From an uncultured Armatimonadota bacterium (lineage in GTDB: Bacteria; Armatimonadota; Fimbriimonadia; Fimbriimonadales; Fimbriimonadaceae), in contig CAIVDU010000071.1 of NCBI GenBank assembly GCA_903904815.1, positions 1 to 64,000 on the forward strand: 64,000 nucleotides of DNA. The letters run 5' to 3'. The notes under the pieces were generated by a model. That model was not told the DNA's origin and searched no databases. It saw nothing but the letters and a program-made list of their open reading frames with translations. The position numbers were made by a program, and so were the translations under genes. Of the stretch, positions 1 to 9,071 are shown piece after piece. Position 1 is the first letter of the stretch, and the number at the start of each line of letters is the position of its first letter.

Positions 1-11
1 AGGGACGACTT

Positions 12-1061
12 TCAGCCCTTCTTGTATTCGTTGAGGCTGTCCTGATAGCTCTTGACTGTCGCCGCGTCAGCGCCCTTTAGAAGACCGATCGCCTTCGTCT
101 CCCATTCGACCGCGCCCGCCTTGTCTCCCGACTTGAAGAGTGCCCTCGCGTAGGTGTCCATTACCGCGGGATCTGTGCTCTTGGTGACATCGACCGCTCG
201 CTTGGAGTATTTGAGGGCGACCTGGTAGTCGGGGTCCTTGGCGGCGGGAGTCGGTTCCACAATGGCCCAAGCAAAGAGGTTCAGTACCTGAGGATTGTCT
301 TTGTACATTCCGGTGGTCAGGGTCTCGGCCATTGCGTAACCGTCCTTGCTGCCTTGAATGATGAGGATTTCCGCCTTGGAGGGGGCAAGCGCTACCGCCA
401 AATTGGGATACTTCTTAGACGCGACACCGATGGCTTTCAAGGCGGCATCGAGATCGCCCGACTGGCGAGCTTCGACATAGGGCTGGACCGCGTTCTGCTC
501 CTCTTGTTGCGCCTTCTGAATCGCGGCGGCTTGGGCAAACTCTTTTTTGGACTGGGCCACACTGAATTTACCGGCGGTCACCTTGCCAAGCGTCTCGCTC
601 AGACCCATCATCGGGTGACCAATCCACAGAACGACACCGTCACGGACGATGAACGCGGTAGGAATTCCATCCTGACCGGCTGCATCCATCCAGTTCTTCG
701 ACATGAACTTAGAGTCAGTGTCGATTGCGACGTTGTATGCCATCGACTTGCCCATGTCCTTCACGAACTTCTTGACCTGCCCCAGCTGATCGGGCCCTTG
801 TTCGCTGATGGAGACACCGGTGAAATCGACCTTTCCCTTATACGCCTTGGCGAGCTCGGTTAGGTGAGGAATGCTCATCCGGCACGGGCCGCACCAGGTC
901 GCCCAAAACTCCACCACGTGGACACCTTTCTTGAGGGACACCGGAATGCCCTTTACGTAGCTGCCAACCTTGAGGGGTGGGGCTTTGTCTCCGATGCCAA
1001 GTGAAGCGTTCGCGGCAAGCGCGAGAGTGAACAAACCAAGTGCCAGCACGGGCCTTCTCAT
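12..1061 (-). CDS. TlpA-like secreted thioredoxin-fold protein
   Basis: A 349-residue protein with an N-terminal signal peptide (about residues 1-20, ending near ANAS) followed by a TlpA/ResA-type thioredoxin domain. The redox motif WCGPC places the cysteines at about 57 and 60, and the family motif WATWCGPCR is intact. After residue about 170 the chain becomes an Ala/Lys-rich helical region that looks like TPR repeats. Such proteins act outside the inner membrane as thiol-disulfide reductants, for example in cytochrome c maturation or protein repair; the substrate here cannot be told. It is transcribed away from nuoD, and the 114 bp between them should hold both promoters. The start is the ATG that gives the signal peptide. 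Confidence 0.85.
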   Translation of the reverse strand: MRRPVLALGLFTLALAANASLGIGDKAPPLKVGSYVKGIPVSLKKGVHVVEFWATWCGPCRMSIPHLTELAKAYKGKVDFTGVSISEQGPDQLGQVKKFVKDMGKSMAYNVAIDTDSKFMSKNWMDAAGQDGIPTAFIVRDGVVLWIGHPMMGLSETLGKVTAGKFSVAQSKKEFAQAAAIQKAQQEEQNAVQPYVEARQSGDLDAALKAIGVASKKYPNLAVALAPSKAEILIIQGSKDGYAMAETLTTGMYKDNPQVLNLFAWAIVEPTPAAKDPDYQVALKYSKRAVDVTKSTDPAVMDTYARALFKSGDKAGAVEWETKAIGLLKGADAATVKSYQDSLNEYKKG

Positions 1062-1175
1062 GGGGTTATCGTACGCGATTTCTCTCCCCGGTGTTCCTGT
1101 CAGATGCTTTCAGGGAGGGCAACGGGCTGAAAGGTGAAGTTGCGGGTACTCTCATGCCGAGTCTGAAGCGTTCCT

Positions 1176-2396
1176 ATGAGCACCTCACACACGTTTATGC
1201 CCTCCACGGAAACGGTCTTCCAGAAGACCGGCGAACACACCATGGTGGTGAACCTGGGGCCCCAGCACCCCTCTACTCACGGCGTTCTGCGCGTGATCTG
1301 TGAGCTCGAAGGCGAGACGATCATCAGCTGTCGATGCGTCATCGGCTATCTCCATACCGGCATGGAGAAAGAGGCTGAGTACCAGCAGTATCACAAGTGC
1401 GTGGTCATGACCGACCGCATGGACTATCTCAACGCCAACGGCAACAACCTGGCCCACGCGTTGGCGATTGAAAAGTTGCTCGGCTGCGAGATTCCAAAGC
1501 GGGGTCAGTACCTTCGAGTTATCCTCGCCGAACTGAGCCGAATCGCTTCCCACCTCGTCTGGTTGGGCACGCACGGGCTAGACCTCGGGGCCATGACCCC
1601 CTATTTCTACGTCATGCAGCAACGCGAATATATTCTCGATCTCTTCGAGATGTTTGCTGGCGTGCGAATGATGCCAAGTTGGATCGTTCCCGGAGGTCTT
1701 CGAGGAGACATGCCGGACGGCTTCGAAGCTAGGCTCCGAAAGTTTCTTACCGGATTCGTTCCCGAACTGGACATGGTCGAGAACCTGCTGGTTGAGAACC
1801 CGATCTGGAAAGAGCGAACTCAGAATATTGGCGCCTTGACCGCCAAACAGGCCCTTGAACTCGGCTGCAGTGGCCCGATCGCCCGCGCCAGCGGAGTCGC
1901 CTTCGACCTCCGCAAGAGCAACCCGTACAGCAGCTACGAGGACTTCGATTTCCGTATCCCCGTCGGCAGCAAGGGCGACGTCTACGACCGGTTCCTCGTT
2001 CGACTTGCTGAGATGCGCGAAAGCGTCAAGATCATTACCCAGGCCATCGATGGGCTGCCGTCCGGCGCATGGAGCACCAGCGATCGAAAGATTTCGCCTC
2101 CCCCCCGTGAGGAGCTCGATAACTCAATGGAGTCGCTGATCCATCACTTCAAGCTGTTCACCGAAGGTTTCCACCCGCCGGTCGGCGAGGCGTATGCCTC
2201 GGTAGAGGGCTCAAAGGGCGAACTCGGTTTCTACGTCGTAAGCGATGGCGGAAATCGGCCTTATCGCTGGCACGAGCGCCCAAGCAGCCTCATGAACCTG
2301 AAATCCCTCGAAGTGCTCGCGGTTGGACGGTTCATCGCCGACGTCGTGTCTATCATCGGAAGCATCGATATCGTCCTCGGCGAAATCGACCGATAG
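1176..2396 (+). CDS. nuoD: NADH-quinone oxidoreductase subunit D (complex I 49 kDa)
   Basis: A 406-residue NuoD, the usual length. Visible family motifs are NLGPQHPSTHG near the N-terminus, GYLHTGMEK, DRMDYL, the GPIARASGVAFDLRK segment, and the conserved C-terminus ending in LGEIDR. NuoD is part of the peripheral arm of complex I, where it helps form the quinone-binding cavity with NuoB. No other nuo gene is adjacent: the next is nuoE 2.9 kb downstream, after two prepilin cassettes, and a strong terminator follows nuoD directly, so it appears to be transcribed alone. The start is uncertain between ATG 1176 and ATG 1197; neither has a clear Shine-Dalgarno sequence, and I kept the longer form. 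Confidence 0.95.
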   Translation: MSTSHTFMPSTETVFQKTGEHTMVVNLGPQHPSTHGVLRVICELEGETIISCRCVIGYLHTGMEKEAEYQQYHKCVVMTDRMDYLNANGNNLAHALAIEKLLGCEIPKRGQYLRVILAELSRIASHLVWLGTHGLDLGAMTPYFYVMQQREYILDLFEMFAGVRMMPSWIVPGGLRGDMPDGFEARLRKFLTGFVPELDMVENLLVENPIWKERTQNIGALTAKQALELGCSGPIARASGVAFDLRKSNPYSSYEDFDFRIPVGSKGDVYDRFLVRLAEMRESVKIITQAIDGLPSGAWSTSDRKISPPPREELDNSMESLIHHFKLFTEGFHPPVGEAYASVEGSKGELGFYVVSDGGNRPYRWHERPSSLMNLKSLEVLAVGRFIADVVSIIGSIDIVLGEIDR

Positions 2397-2426
2397 ACGC
2401 AGATACACGGTTAAAAGTTCAGGTTA

Positions 2427-2475
2427 AAACGCCTCCAGGACTCTTTTTGGAGTCCTGGGGGCGTTTATTTTTAGT
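2427..2475 (+). terminator. Rho-independent terminator of nuoD
   Basis: A 17-bp stem (2427-2443 with 2450-2466, one G-U pair) with a six-base loop, followed by TATTTTT. It starts 31 bp after the nuoD stop codon and separates nuoD from the prepilin cassette downstream. Confidence 0.9.
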
Positions 2476-2623
2476 GAAATAGGCCGTTAGACCTACTCAT
2501 AACAAAATCCATCGGTACCTGAAGAATTTTCTTGGTTTTTTTCTGAAAGTCGATCACCATAGTGTACGTACCTCTACTTTTAGCTATCTTGCCTCTCGCG
2601 TGTGCTTTATCTATTGAAGCGCC

Positions 2624-3568
2624 ATGAAAAAAGCATTTACTCTTATTGAGCTTCTTGTCGTGATCGCGATCATCGCGATTCTCGCAGCCATCCTCTTCCC
2701 GGTCTTTGCTCAGGCCAAACTCGCCGCTAAAAAGACGGTCGCCATCAGCAACATGAAACAGTACGGAATCGCCGGGGCCATGTACCTGGCAGATAACGAC
2801 GATCATTTCATGTTCGGGTTTGGAGCCCGACCTACCGGCACCTGGGGCTATACGGTCATTCACCCTTATCCTGCTGGTTGGTTCGATGATGGCACCTGGG
2901 CTACGCCGGGCCGCATCGTGATGGCTAACGAGCACCCGATGAACTCGGTGCAGCCGTACGTAAAAAACTTACAGCTTTCCGAAGTCGCAGGCGGCACGAT
3001 GTACCAGGGCAATCCACCTGACTACACAGCTACCAGGCTCGGAACTCCCGGCAACGTGGGAATGAGCTATAACGGGTATCTTCACTCGCTGTCCTCAAGC
3101 GCGGTGGCTTACCCTTCGAACGTTCCGATGTACTCGACCAGCATGGGACTTGCTAACATGCAGGGCCGAGCTTTAACCAGTCCCGCTCTCCGGTGCGACC
3201 AGCCCGCGAATGCGGACGGCTCCCCTCCCGGATGCATCTACTCGGCAAGTGCCACATCTTCAGCCGATGGCGTCAACGGCGGCGTCTGGTTCTGGCCGGC
3301 GCCAGCAGGAACTCAGGCTGCCACCTACTCCGGTGGAATCGTGGTTGCTAGAACCGACTCTTCGGCGAAGTTCATCCACATTTCAGCGGGAACCGGCGAC
3401 ACGTATAACACCAACATCCTGGAACCTTGGTTCCACTACACGAATGGTGGACCGGTAGGCATTCGACTTTGCGCGGAGAACAACTCGTCTTCGTATTACG
3501 CCTGCTTCTTCTCACCCGACCAAGACGGAACCAGAACCATGTGGAGCTCGATCCTCGATGCCCACTAA
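2624..3568 (+). CDS. Prepilin-like protein, cassette 1
   Basis: A 314-residue protein with a type IV prepilin/type II pseudopilin N-terminus: [12 protein letters not shown], then a hydrophobic helix ending LFPVFAQAK. Cleavage is expected before Phe5 with Ala, not Gly, at -1, and Glu at mature position 5 is present. The remainder is a large Gly/Ser/Tyr-rich globular domain, as in the big DUF1559-like pseudopilins that are numerous in Armatimonadota and Planctomycetes. The family is exported and assembled or anchored by type IV pilus/type II secretion machinery, such as the operon at 51.8-62.3 kb. The start is fixed by the conserved MKKAF. The 3' end overlaps the next gene by 11 bp. Function beyond the pilin-like anchor is unknown. 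Confidence 0.88.
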   Translation: MKKAFTLIELLVVIAIIAILAAILFPVFAQAKLAAKKTVAISNMKQYGIAGAMYLADNDDHFMFGFGARPTGTWGYTVIHPYPAGWFDDGTWATPGRIVMANEHPMNSVQPYVKNLQLSEVAGGTMYQGNPPDYTATRLGTPGNVGMSYNGYLHSLSSSAVAYPSNVPMYSTSMGLANMQGRALTSPALRCDQPANADGSPPGCIYSASATSSADGVNGGVWFWPAPAGTQAATYSGGIVVARTDSSAKFIHISAGTGDTYNTNILEPWFHYTNGGPVGIRLCAENNSSSYYACFFSPDQDGTRTMWSSILDAH

Positions 3569-3746
3569 GGCTCTTGTCCTTGCCGGCGTTCTGGTCATAG
3601 GCTTAGGCCTGGTAGGTTGTGGCTCGTCCTCGGACGACGCCCCACCACCCAAGTCGGCCACCGAAGGCGGAGTCTCGAAGAAGGCTTCTGACGTTGGAAT
3701 CGACACCGGAGCCTCCAAGGCCGGAGGCTCCACCGAAGCAAAGTAG
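3558..3746 (+). CDS. Small lipoprotein, cassette 1
   Basis: A 62-residue protein with a lipoprotein signal peptide: a short hydrophobic stretch ends in a lipobox LVGC with the acylated Cys at about residue 21. The mature part is only about 40 residues of Ser, Pro, Asp, Lys and Gly with no predicted fold. Its ATG lies inside the last codons of the upstream prepilin gene, so translation is probably coupled. The same arrangement of prepilin plus tiny lipoprotein recurs at 4064-5118, which supports it being a real gene. A role in anchoring or chaperoning the partner pilin is inference only. Confidence 0.75.
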   Translation: MPTKALVLAGVLVIGLGLVGCGSSSDDAPPPKSATEGGVSKKASDVGIDTGASKAGGSTEAK

Positions 3747-3772
3747 TTCACGACAGCTCACGCTGGTAATGC

Positions 3773-3816
3773 GGGTCCGCCCCTCCCAATCTCTGGGAGG
3801 GGCGGACCCTTTTTTG
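3773..3816 (+). terminator. Rho-independent terminator of cassette 1
   Basis: A perfect 16-bp GC-rich stem (3773-3788 with 3794-3809), a five-base loop and a run of six T. It ends the first prepilin-lipoprotein transcript. Confidence 0.93.
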
Positions 3817-4063
3817 TCTGACCGCTTTTGGAATCCGCCCCCCGCAGAAATATCTGTAAATGCCGAGAATAGTGTGAATTACACAGTTTTTTCTTAATAA
3901 TTCGAACGATCGCATCTGCCCGTGCGTCGAAAAACTGCGTCTATCCGAAGCCAGAAAACCAATTTTTCCTCCGCATGGGAGGTGATTGGACTAATTTTTG
4001 GTTAGTGGCTTATACGCTATTTTTGATTCTTAGCCTGGATACGTGCTTTCTTCAATAGTCATC

Positions 4064-4891
4064 ATGAAAAAAGCGTTTACTCTGATCGAGTTACTTGTCG
4101 TCATCGCCATCATTGCAATTTTGGCCGCCATTCTGTTCCCTGTTTTTGCCCAAGCAAAAACTGCAGCAAAGAACTCTGCTAGCCTTAGCAACCTTAAGCA
4201 AATCAACCTTGCCTTCATCATGTACGGAAACGATAACGACGACGTGGTCCCCATGGCTGTCTATATCGACAACAGCGGATGGCACGAGTGGTCTTACTCG
4301 ATCGATCCCTACCAAAAGAATTTCAACCTCAACTACAGCCCCCTTGGAGGCCCAAAGGCCATTTCATCGTGGATGAACATCTTCACGACGCCTCAATACA
4401 ACTGGATTGGCAACTGGCAATACTTCTGCCAGTACGGCATGAACGCGAGCTATCTCAACCGGGCTGCTCCGGACTGTTCCAACATCCAGGTTGCTGGCAA
4501 CCTTTTTGGACCTCCGGTCTCCTCGACCGCAATCGCCAATCCTAGCGACACAGTTGCCTTCACGGACGCGGGTCAGGATGCCCCACAGGACAACGTCGGA
4601 ACCTCCTTCGTTTATGGTCCTGGGGGATACCAGGCGGACGACGTCTGCACGTACGGCGACTGGGGAGCATCCACCAACGTATGGTACGGCCAGTCCGGCA
4701 GCACGGCAACGACAAAGGCTGGATTCGTGAGACCCCGAGCCGCTGGTGGCGCAGTCACCACTTTCACCGATGGACACACAAAGGTTCTTAAGCTCGGTAG
4801 CCTCGCTGCTGGAACAAACTGGTCGATCGGTCAGACGTATGGAACTGCCCTGATCACGGACCGAAGCAAGTACATCTGGGATCTTCAGTAA
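4064..4891 (+). CDS. Prepilin-like protein, cassette 2
   Basis: A paralogue of the protein at 2624-3568, 275 residues from the ATG that gives [13 protein letters not shown]. An upstream GTG at 4043 would add seven residues but would displace the conserved N-terminus, so I reject it. The hydrophobic helix again ends [10 protein letters not shown] globular domain rich in Asn, Tyr, Trp and Gly follows, with a C-terminal FTDGH motif like the DG signature near the end of DUF1559-type pseudopilins. The first 40 residues are almost identical to cassette 1 while the globular parts differ strongly, a pattern expected if the head domains have different binding partners. Its stop codon overlaps the next start (TAATG). 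Confidence 0.88.
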   Translation: MKKAFTLIELLVVIAIIAILAAILFPVFAQAKTAAKNSASLSNLKQINLAFIMYGNDNDDVVPMAVYIDNSGWHEWSYSIDPYQKNFNLNYSPLGGPKAISSWMNIFTTPQYNWIGNWQYFCQYGMNASYLNRAAPDCSNIQVAGNLFGPPVSSTAIANPSDTVAFTDAGQDAPQDNVGTSFVYGPGGYQADDVCTYGDWGASTNVWYGQSGSTATTKAGFVRPRAAGGAVTTFTDGHTKVLKLGSLAAGTNWSIGQTYGTALITDRSKYIWDLQ

Positions 4892-5118
4892 TGCGAAAGA
4901 TTCTGATTGCTTCGGTAACTCTCGGCCTCGCACTAATGGGCTGTGGAAACAAGGATGCGGATACAACTGGATCCGATACTCAGGCTCCTCCACCCGGGCC
5001 TAATGCCAATCTTAACCCACCGGTTAAGACTGACAAGCACATTCCGGCCCCCCCTTCGGCAGGCGGTGGGCCTGGCCCGGCAACGGTTCCAGGACCTGCA
5101 GCCGCTCCGGGTGGCTAG
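4891..5118 (+). CDS. Small proline-rich lipoprotein, cassette 2
   Basis: A 75-residue lipoprotein: MRKILIA hydrophobic signal with lipobox LMGC (Cys about 18), then a low-complexity tail rich in Pro, Gly, Ala and Asn. The ATG shares one base with the upstream stop codon, so it is translationally coupled to the prepilin gene. It is positionally equivalent to the lipoprotein at 3558-3746 although the mature sequences share little beyond composition. The Pro/Gly tail is likely extended, perhaps spanning the periplasm or peptidoglycan; that is inference. Confidence 0.75.
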   Translation: MRKILIASVTLGLALMGCGNKDADTTGSDTQAPPPGPNANLNPPVKTDKHIPAPPSAGGGPGPATVPGPAAAPGG

Positions 5119-5157
5119 AGGAAAGATGCGCGCTCAACACCGAGTGCAATGAACACG

Positions 5158-5190
5158 GAGGGCTGTCTTCTAGGAGGCAGTCCTCTTTTT
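5158..5190 (+). terminator. Rho-independent terminator of cassette 2
   Basis: An inverted repeat (5158-5165 with 5178-5185, one G-U pair, stem extendable inward) followed by five T. It closes the second prepilin-lipoprotein cassette before nuoE. Confidence 0.8.
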
Positions 5191-5306
5191 GTATGAGCTG
5201 GGGGCTTAGGTTGTCGGCAGCCGAGCCTCAATCCTTTACTTGCGGTACGATTAAGCTGAAATCGACGGCACGTCCCTTGCCGCAAAGTTTTCAACACAAC
5301 TGCCCC

Positions 5307-5933
5307 ATGAGCGACCTCCTTCACCTCGGCGATCCTAACCAACGACCCCGTCTCCCTCGTGCCGACGAACTGACGCTTCGGTTCTCGGAAGATGCGATTC
5401 ACGAGCTAGAAGGGATGAAGTCGCACTATCCGAATTTGAAGGCGGTCATTCTTCCCGCACTTTGGCTGGCTCAACGCGAATACGGCGGATTTTTGACAGG
5501 CGAAGCCATTGCTGAAGTGGCCCACCGACTCAAACGAAGTTACGTCGAAGTCGAGGGCGTCGCGACGTTCTACAGCCTCTACAACACCGCTCACGTGCCC
5601 GGAAAGCACAAGCTTGAGCTCTGCACCTGTCTTGCCTGCCACGTCAACGGCGTTTGGGACCTGCGCGATTACATCAGCCGCAAGCTTGGCATCCGACACG
5701 GTGAAACCACCGACGATGGGCTTTTCACCTTTGAAGAGGTCGAATGCCTGAACGCATGTGACCGTGCTCCGGTCATGCAGGTAGGCGATCAATATTACGG
5801 CCCGCTCGACGAGGCAAAGATGGACGCCATCATCGAAAAGCTTCGTAACACGGAAGAGTCAACCGTCATTCAGTACGCGAACACCGTCGTCAACGTCCAC
5901 CTCCGCGACGTCGAGCGCCCCGCCCAAGTCTGA
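5307..5933 (+). CDS. nuoE: NADH-quinone oxidoreductase subunit E (complex I 24 kDa)
   Basis: A 208-residue NuoE from the ATG giving MSDLLHLG. The open frame extends 114 bp further upstream, but those residues are unlike the family and run back into the terminator region. The [2Fe-2S] ligands are Cys106 and Cys111 (CTCLAC) and Cys147 and Cys151 (CLNAC), the standard C-x4-C...C-x3-C pattern of the thioredoxin-like 24 kDa subunit. With NuoF it forms the NADH-oxidising tip of complex I. Its partner nuoF is 45 kb away at 50402, so the usual nuoEF pairing is broken. It ends four bases from a convergent gene with no visible terminator between them. Confidence 0.95.
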   Translation: MSDLLHLGDPNQRPRLPRADELTLRFSEDAIHELEGMKSHYPNLKAVILPALWLAQREYGGFLTGEAIAEVAHRLKRSYVEVEGVATFYSLYNTAHVPGKHKLELCTCLACHVNGVWDLRDYISRKLGIRHGETTDDGLFTFEEVECLNACDRAPVMQVGDQYYGPLDEAKMDAIIEKLRNTEESTVIQYANTVVNVHLRDVERPAQV

Positions 5934-5937
5934 CCCG

Positions 5938-6927
5938 CTACTTCGAGTTTCGAAGCAGAGCGAGCAACTGCGGATTCCTTCGCGGCCTCAACGCGGGAAC
6001 CAAGAGCGCAAGCATTGCGGATCCGCTCATGCCAATCAACATCGGCGCTCCGGCTAACATCGCCAGCATTGCGAAGTAAAGGAACACCGAGGTCTGGAGC
6101 AAGGCTTGGTGCCTGATGGGTAGAGGATCTTGCTGGAGCTCCGGCGACACACTGAGGGGCGGGTACTTAGAAACCTCAGGCCCGCCCGGACCAGGCCTGA
6201 ACTCCTTCCGGTGCTCAACAAACCTTTGACCCGCTTCGGGGTAATCCATTTCGGCTACTTCGAACGCAGGCTGCATATGAAGCCCGATCAAACCGGTATC
6301 GCTTTTGAGGAACAGGAACTGGTTGTGATCCAGCATCGGGTCTGTGCGACTTCCTAAACGCCAGCGAGCGTCTTGATGAATATCCCGTCGTCCGATCGCA
6401 AAGGAGCAGTTCACACCGCTGAAATACAGGCTCGGTCCGTCGAACCAGGCGACACCTACGTCGTCGCCCGTCACAACCCCGCTTTGGTAGATGGTAAGGA
6501 CGATCGGGCACACTTCTTGGTCGCGTTCGTCCTCCCTCACTGACCTCGCTCGTCGGCCGTACCCATTCTTCGGATCGAGAGCAACCAGTGTTACGAGCGC
6601 CAAGAGCGGCAGCCCTGCGATCCCGGTAAAGGCGCACAACGCGAACGAATCAAGCCGAAGCACAAACCGTCCAAGGGCTATGCCAAGGAGCACGAGTAGG
6701 TACACCGCAATCAGCCAGGGCTTGCTCAAAATTCGCTGCTCGAAGGTGACCACCGGCGTTGGAGTCTCAATCCAACTGCTGCATTCCGGCATGTTCCACG
6801 TCGTCCGGTCAAGATCGCTCTCGGAGAGCAACGGACTGTCATGGGTCCAGACGTTCGCGATAAAGTCAAACCGCTCTTTCGGCTTGGCCCTGTTTGGGTC
6901 CCACTTCGGCGTCCGATTACTCGCCAT
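5938..6927 (-). CDS. Unknown membrane protein, triplicated family copy A
   Basis: A 329-residue protein I do not recognise, the third and last of three tandem paralogues. All three share a central motif: a Val/Ile-rich strand, then GxxxGxDxGxxW/L, about ten residues, then LxFxGxxxSFAI (here SGVVTGDDVGVAWF and YFSGVNCSFAI). Two hydrophobic helices precede the motif (about 80-115) and another pair sits at the C-terminus (about 280-320), so the central domain is probably held between membrane hairpins. The start is ATG 6927 with GGGAAG five bases upstream; GTG 6933 is the alternative. It is separated from copy B by about 90 bp. No enzymatic motif is visible. Confidence 0.7.
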   Translation of the reverse strand: MASNRTPKWDPNRAKPKERFDFIANVWTHDSPLLSESDLDRTTWNMPECSSWIETPTPVVTFEQRILSKPWLIAVYLLVLLGIALGRFVLRLDSFALCAFTGIAGLPLLALVTLVALDPKNGYGRRARSVREDERDQEVCPIVLTIYQSGVVTGDDVGVAWFDGPSLYFSGVNCSFAIGRRDIHQDARWRLGSRTDPMLDHNQFLFLKSDTGLIGLHMQPAFEVAEMDYPEAGQRFVEHRKEFRPGPGGPEVSKYPPLSVSPELQQDPLPIRHQALLQTSVFLYFAMLAMLAGAPMLIGMSGSAMLALLVPALRPRRNPQLLALLRNSK

Positions 6928-7021
6928 GCGCACTTCCCTTTTTAGCGTGCATCGGATTTCCCGTCCAAGAATTCATCGCCTGCACCTCTCGGTACCGCCA
7001 GTATCGCACGTTCTTGGGCGC

Positions 7022-7978
7022 TCACAGAGCCCTTTTCAGTCTCCTACGAACGGCTGCCCCATGGAGACGACCTATAAGTTCGCGGGTGCTCACCAATGCG
7101 AATCTCCAGACAGTGTAGAATTGCAGCGGGACGCCGAGCAGCCCCGTCCAGTTAGAATTATGTGAAGTTAACGTAGAGAGACTTACAGTCATGGCGATCG
7201 CCAGCGACGAAGTGACGACGGAAACAAATGCAGTCCGCGCCAACCGTGAATCTCGGAATTGTGGATCTATTGTGTTCGGCGGAAACTGACTGAGTTCGCC
7301 TTCGCGTCGGCCCTGGGTCCTAGCCTTCGCAAGAACAGGCCCCATCTTTTGGGTTGTTTCGACTCGAAGAAGCCTCCCGCTTAACTCAGAAACCTTAATT
7401 CTGTAGGACGGATAACCGGAAAACAGTCGATACGTGTCCGCGCCCTGAAGCGCGGAAAACCAGCGGATAAACCGAGACCCTCCGGCCAAGCTTGAGTCAA
7501 TTTCGTACGAATCGATAGCGAAAGAAGTTCGTTGTCCGTTAAAGATCACGTCCCCTCGTTGCGCCCAAATCACGCCCCGGTCCTCGCCAATCACCACTCC
7601 ATTGACTTCGAACTCGATTCGGACGAGAACCATGCCCTCCCCGCCGGCTTCGAGCATCTTCGTGTCCTCATTGGTAGGGAACGCCTCGGCTGACCAGATC
7701 GCCACCAATCTACCTACGATCGCAAGCACGACAAGAAAGGCGGTGGCTGCCGCAACCGAAGGCAAGTGCCCCGCCATCAAATGCCCCCCCAGGAAAACGC
7801 CAGACAGCGAAGAAACCACCCAAACGACGAGCCTACGATCTTCCTTGGGGACGATTGCCGGACGAGCCGCCCAGAGGCTGTAATTGTTCCGAGCCGCCAG
7901 TGACGAGGCAACACCGGGAACCACCCACTTTGAATGTGAGGCGCCATCCTCTTCAGGCTGCTCATGGAGTCCTACCAA
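7022..7978 (-). CDS. Unknown membrane protein, triplicated family copy B
   Basis: A 318-residue member of the same family. The shared core is present (NGVVIGEDRGVIW and IFNGQRTSFAI). Helix pairs lie before the core (about 55-95) and near the C-terminus (about 250-300). The TTG start at 7978 overlaps the end of copy C by seven bases, suggesting translational coupling; GTG 7924 is a possible shorter start. Identity to the other copies is low outside the core, so the duplication is old or the copies have diverged quickly. Function unknown. Confidence 0.68.
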   Translation of the reverse strand: MVGLHEQPEEDGASHSKWVVPGVASSLAARNNYSLWAARPAIVPKEDRRLVVWVVSSLSGVFLGGHLMAGHLPSVAAATAFLVVLAIVGRLVAIWSAEAFPTNEDTKMLEAGGEGMVLVRIEFEVNGVVIGEDRGVIWAQRGDVIFNGQRTSFAIDSYEIDSSLAGGSRFIRWFSALQGADTYRLFSGYPSYRIKVSELSGRLLRVETTQKMGPVLAKARTQGRREGELSQFPPNTIDPQFRDSRLARTAFVSVVTSSLAIAMTVSLSTLTSHNSNWTGLLGVPLQFYTVWRFALVSTRELIGRLHGAAVRRRLKRAL

Positions 7979-8964
7979 GAACGACCCTCCAGTCGCCGAC
8001 GCACAATTACCGACTTAATCCACCAGATCAAAAACCGTAAACACCAGAGAGACGGAAAGAGCAAGATACTTAGAAGCCCGAGCATGCAGATCAAAAACTC
8101 CAGCCCTGCGAACCCAGGCCTGAAGAGAATCACCACTAGCAATTGCATCAAAACGGTGAAAGCACCAATTGCGAACGCAAGTCCGAAGGGCGCGAGGAGG
8201 GCAGCAGCCACTACGAAACCGGCGACCTTGGACTTAGGGAGTGACGGATCTAATGCGAAGGGAGGCAACTCGGAACGCGCATGAGTCACCACCGGCCTTT
8301 TGAGAAATGACTCGAAGGATGCGAACGCCAAGCTCCCGTGGCGCATGTCGTGCAGATCGACACGCTGAATCGTTCGTAGCCTTACCTGAACCTGCTGAAA
8401 CTGCCAAAGGGTGAAAGACAGTCGGGCGTTGTTCCGCTTCACCCGACTGGAAGTGACGTCCTGGGCAACAAGGGCAAACGAACTCCGGTGGCCACTGAAC
8501 ACGAGTCGATCTTCCGACAGAAGCAAGATTCCACGATCGACTCCGGTGAGTCCTCCGTTCTGCCAAATCTCCACCTCGACGAGAACTTCATCGGGGTCGT
8601 CCGATCCTTCAAGAATCCCTTCGTCGGCTTCGGTCGTTTTGCCACTTCGGGCTCGAGTCCGGTGCAGCAAGAGAAGGTCCAAGACGAGGAAATAGCCCTC
8701 AAGAATCAGCTGCAAACCATCGGCGCCCAACCGCCAGGAATCCGCAAAGGCCGCCGCGCAAACCACCGCGAGAACCCAAAAGACGATTTCCTGCCCTTTA
8801 TCTTCCCAGAAACGTTCACGGGGTGAGGTTTTGGCCGCAAGAGTAGCGGGAGCGGCGTGCCAACCGCTCGTCCGAATTTCTCTGGTCTCGGCATCTCCTG
8901 TAGGAGTTGGCCGAAGCAGGAGTTCCACAGGCTGACTTGAAGGTTTCGTCGGGGGCAATCTCAT
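7972..8964 (-). CDS. Unknown membrane protein, triplicated family copy C
   Basis: The promoter-proximal copy of the family, 330 residues from ATG 8964. The core appears as NGGLTGVDRGILLL and VFSGHRSSFAL. A charged N-terminal tail of about 60 residues precedes a helix pair (about 58-95), and two C-terminal helices (about 245-310) end in a basic tail RRRLEGRSW. The gene probably heads a three-gene operon with copies B and A. Its promoter should lie in the roughly 100 bp shared with the divergent DUF2071 gene. Sensing or membrane-stress roles would be speculation. Confidence 0.7.
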   Translation of the reverse strand: MRLPPTKPSSQPVELLLRPTPTGDAETREIRTSGWHAAPATLAAKTSPRERFWEDKGQEIVFWVLAVVCAAAFADSWRLGADGLQLILEGYFLVLDLLLLHRTRARSGKTTEADEGILEGSDDPDEVLVEVEIWQNGGLTGVDRGILLLSEDRLVFSGHRSSFALVAQDVTSSRVKRNNARLSFTLWQFQQVQVRLRTIQRVDLHDMRHGSLAFASFESFLKRPVVTHARSELPPFALDPSLPKSKVAGFVVAAALLAPFGLAFAIGAFTVLMQLLVVILFRPGFAGLEFLICMLGLLSILLFPSLWCLRFLIWWIKSVIVRRRLEGRSW

Positions 8965-9071
8965 CGGTTCGCGGACTTCTGACTCAGCTTATCCGTAGAT
9001 TGAGTGGAAGAGCGGGCACGCGAAAGTTAGAAGTACCATCACAATTTACACGGACTTCGCGCAACCCGACC

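Noticed and set aside
4043-4063. GTG start for the second prepilin gene
   Set aside because: It would add seven residues before the conserved MKKAFTLIE leader, which the first cassette lacks.
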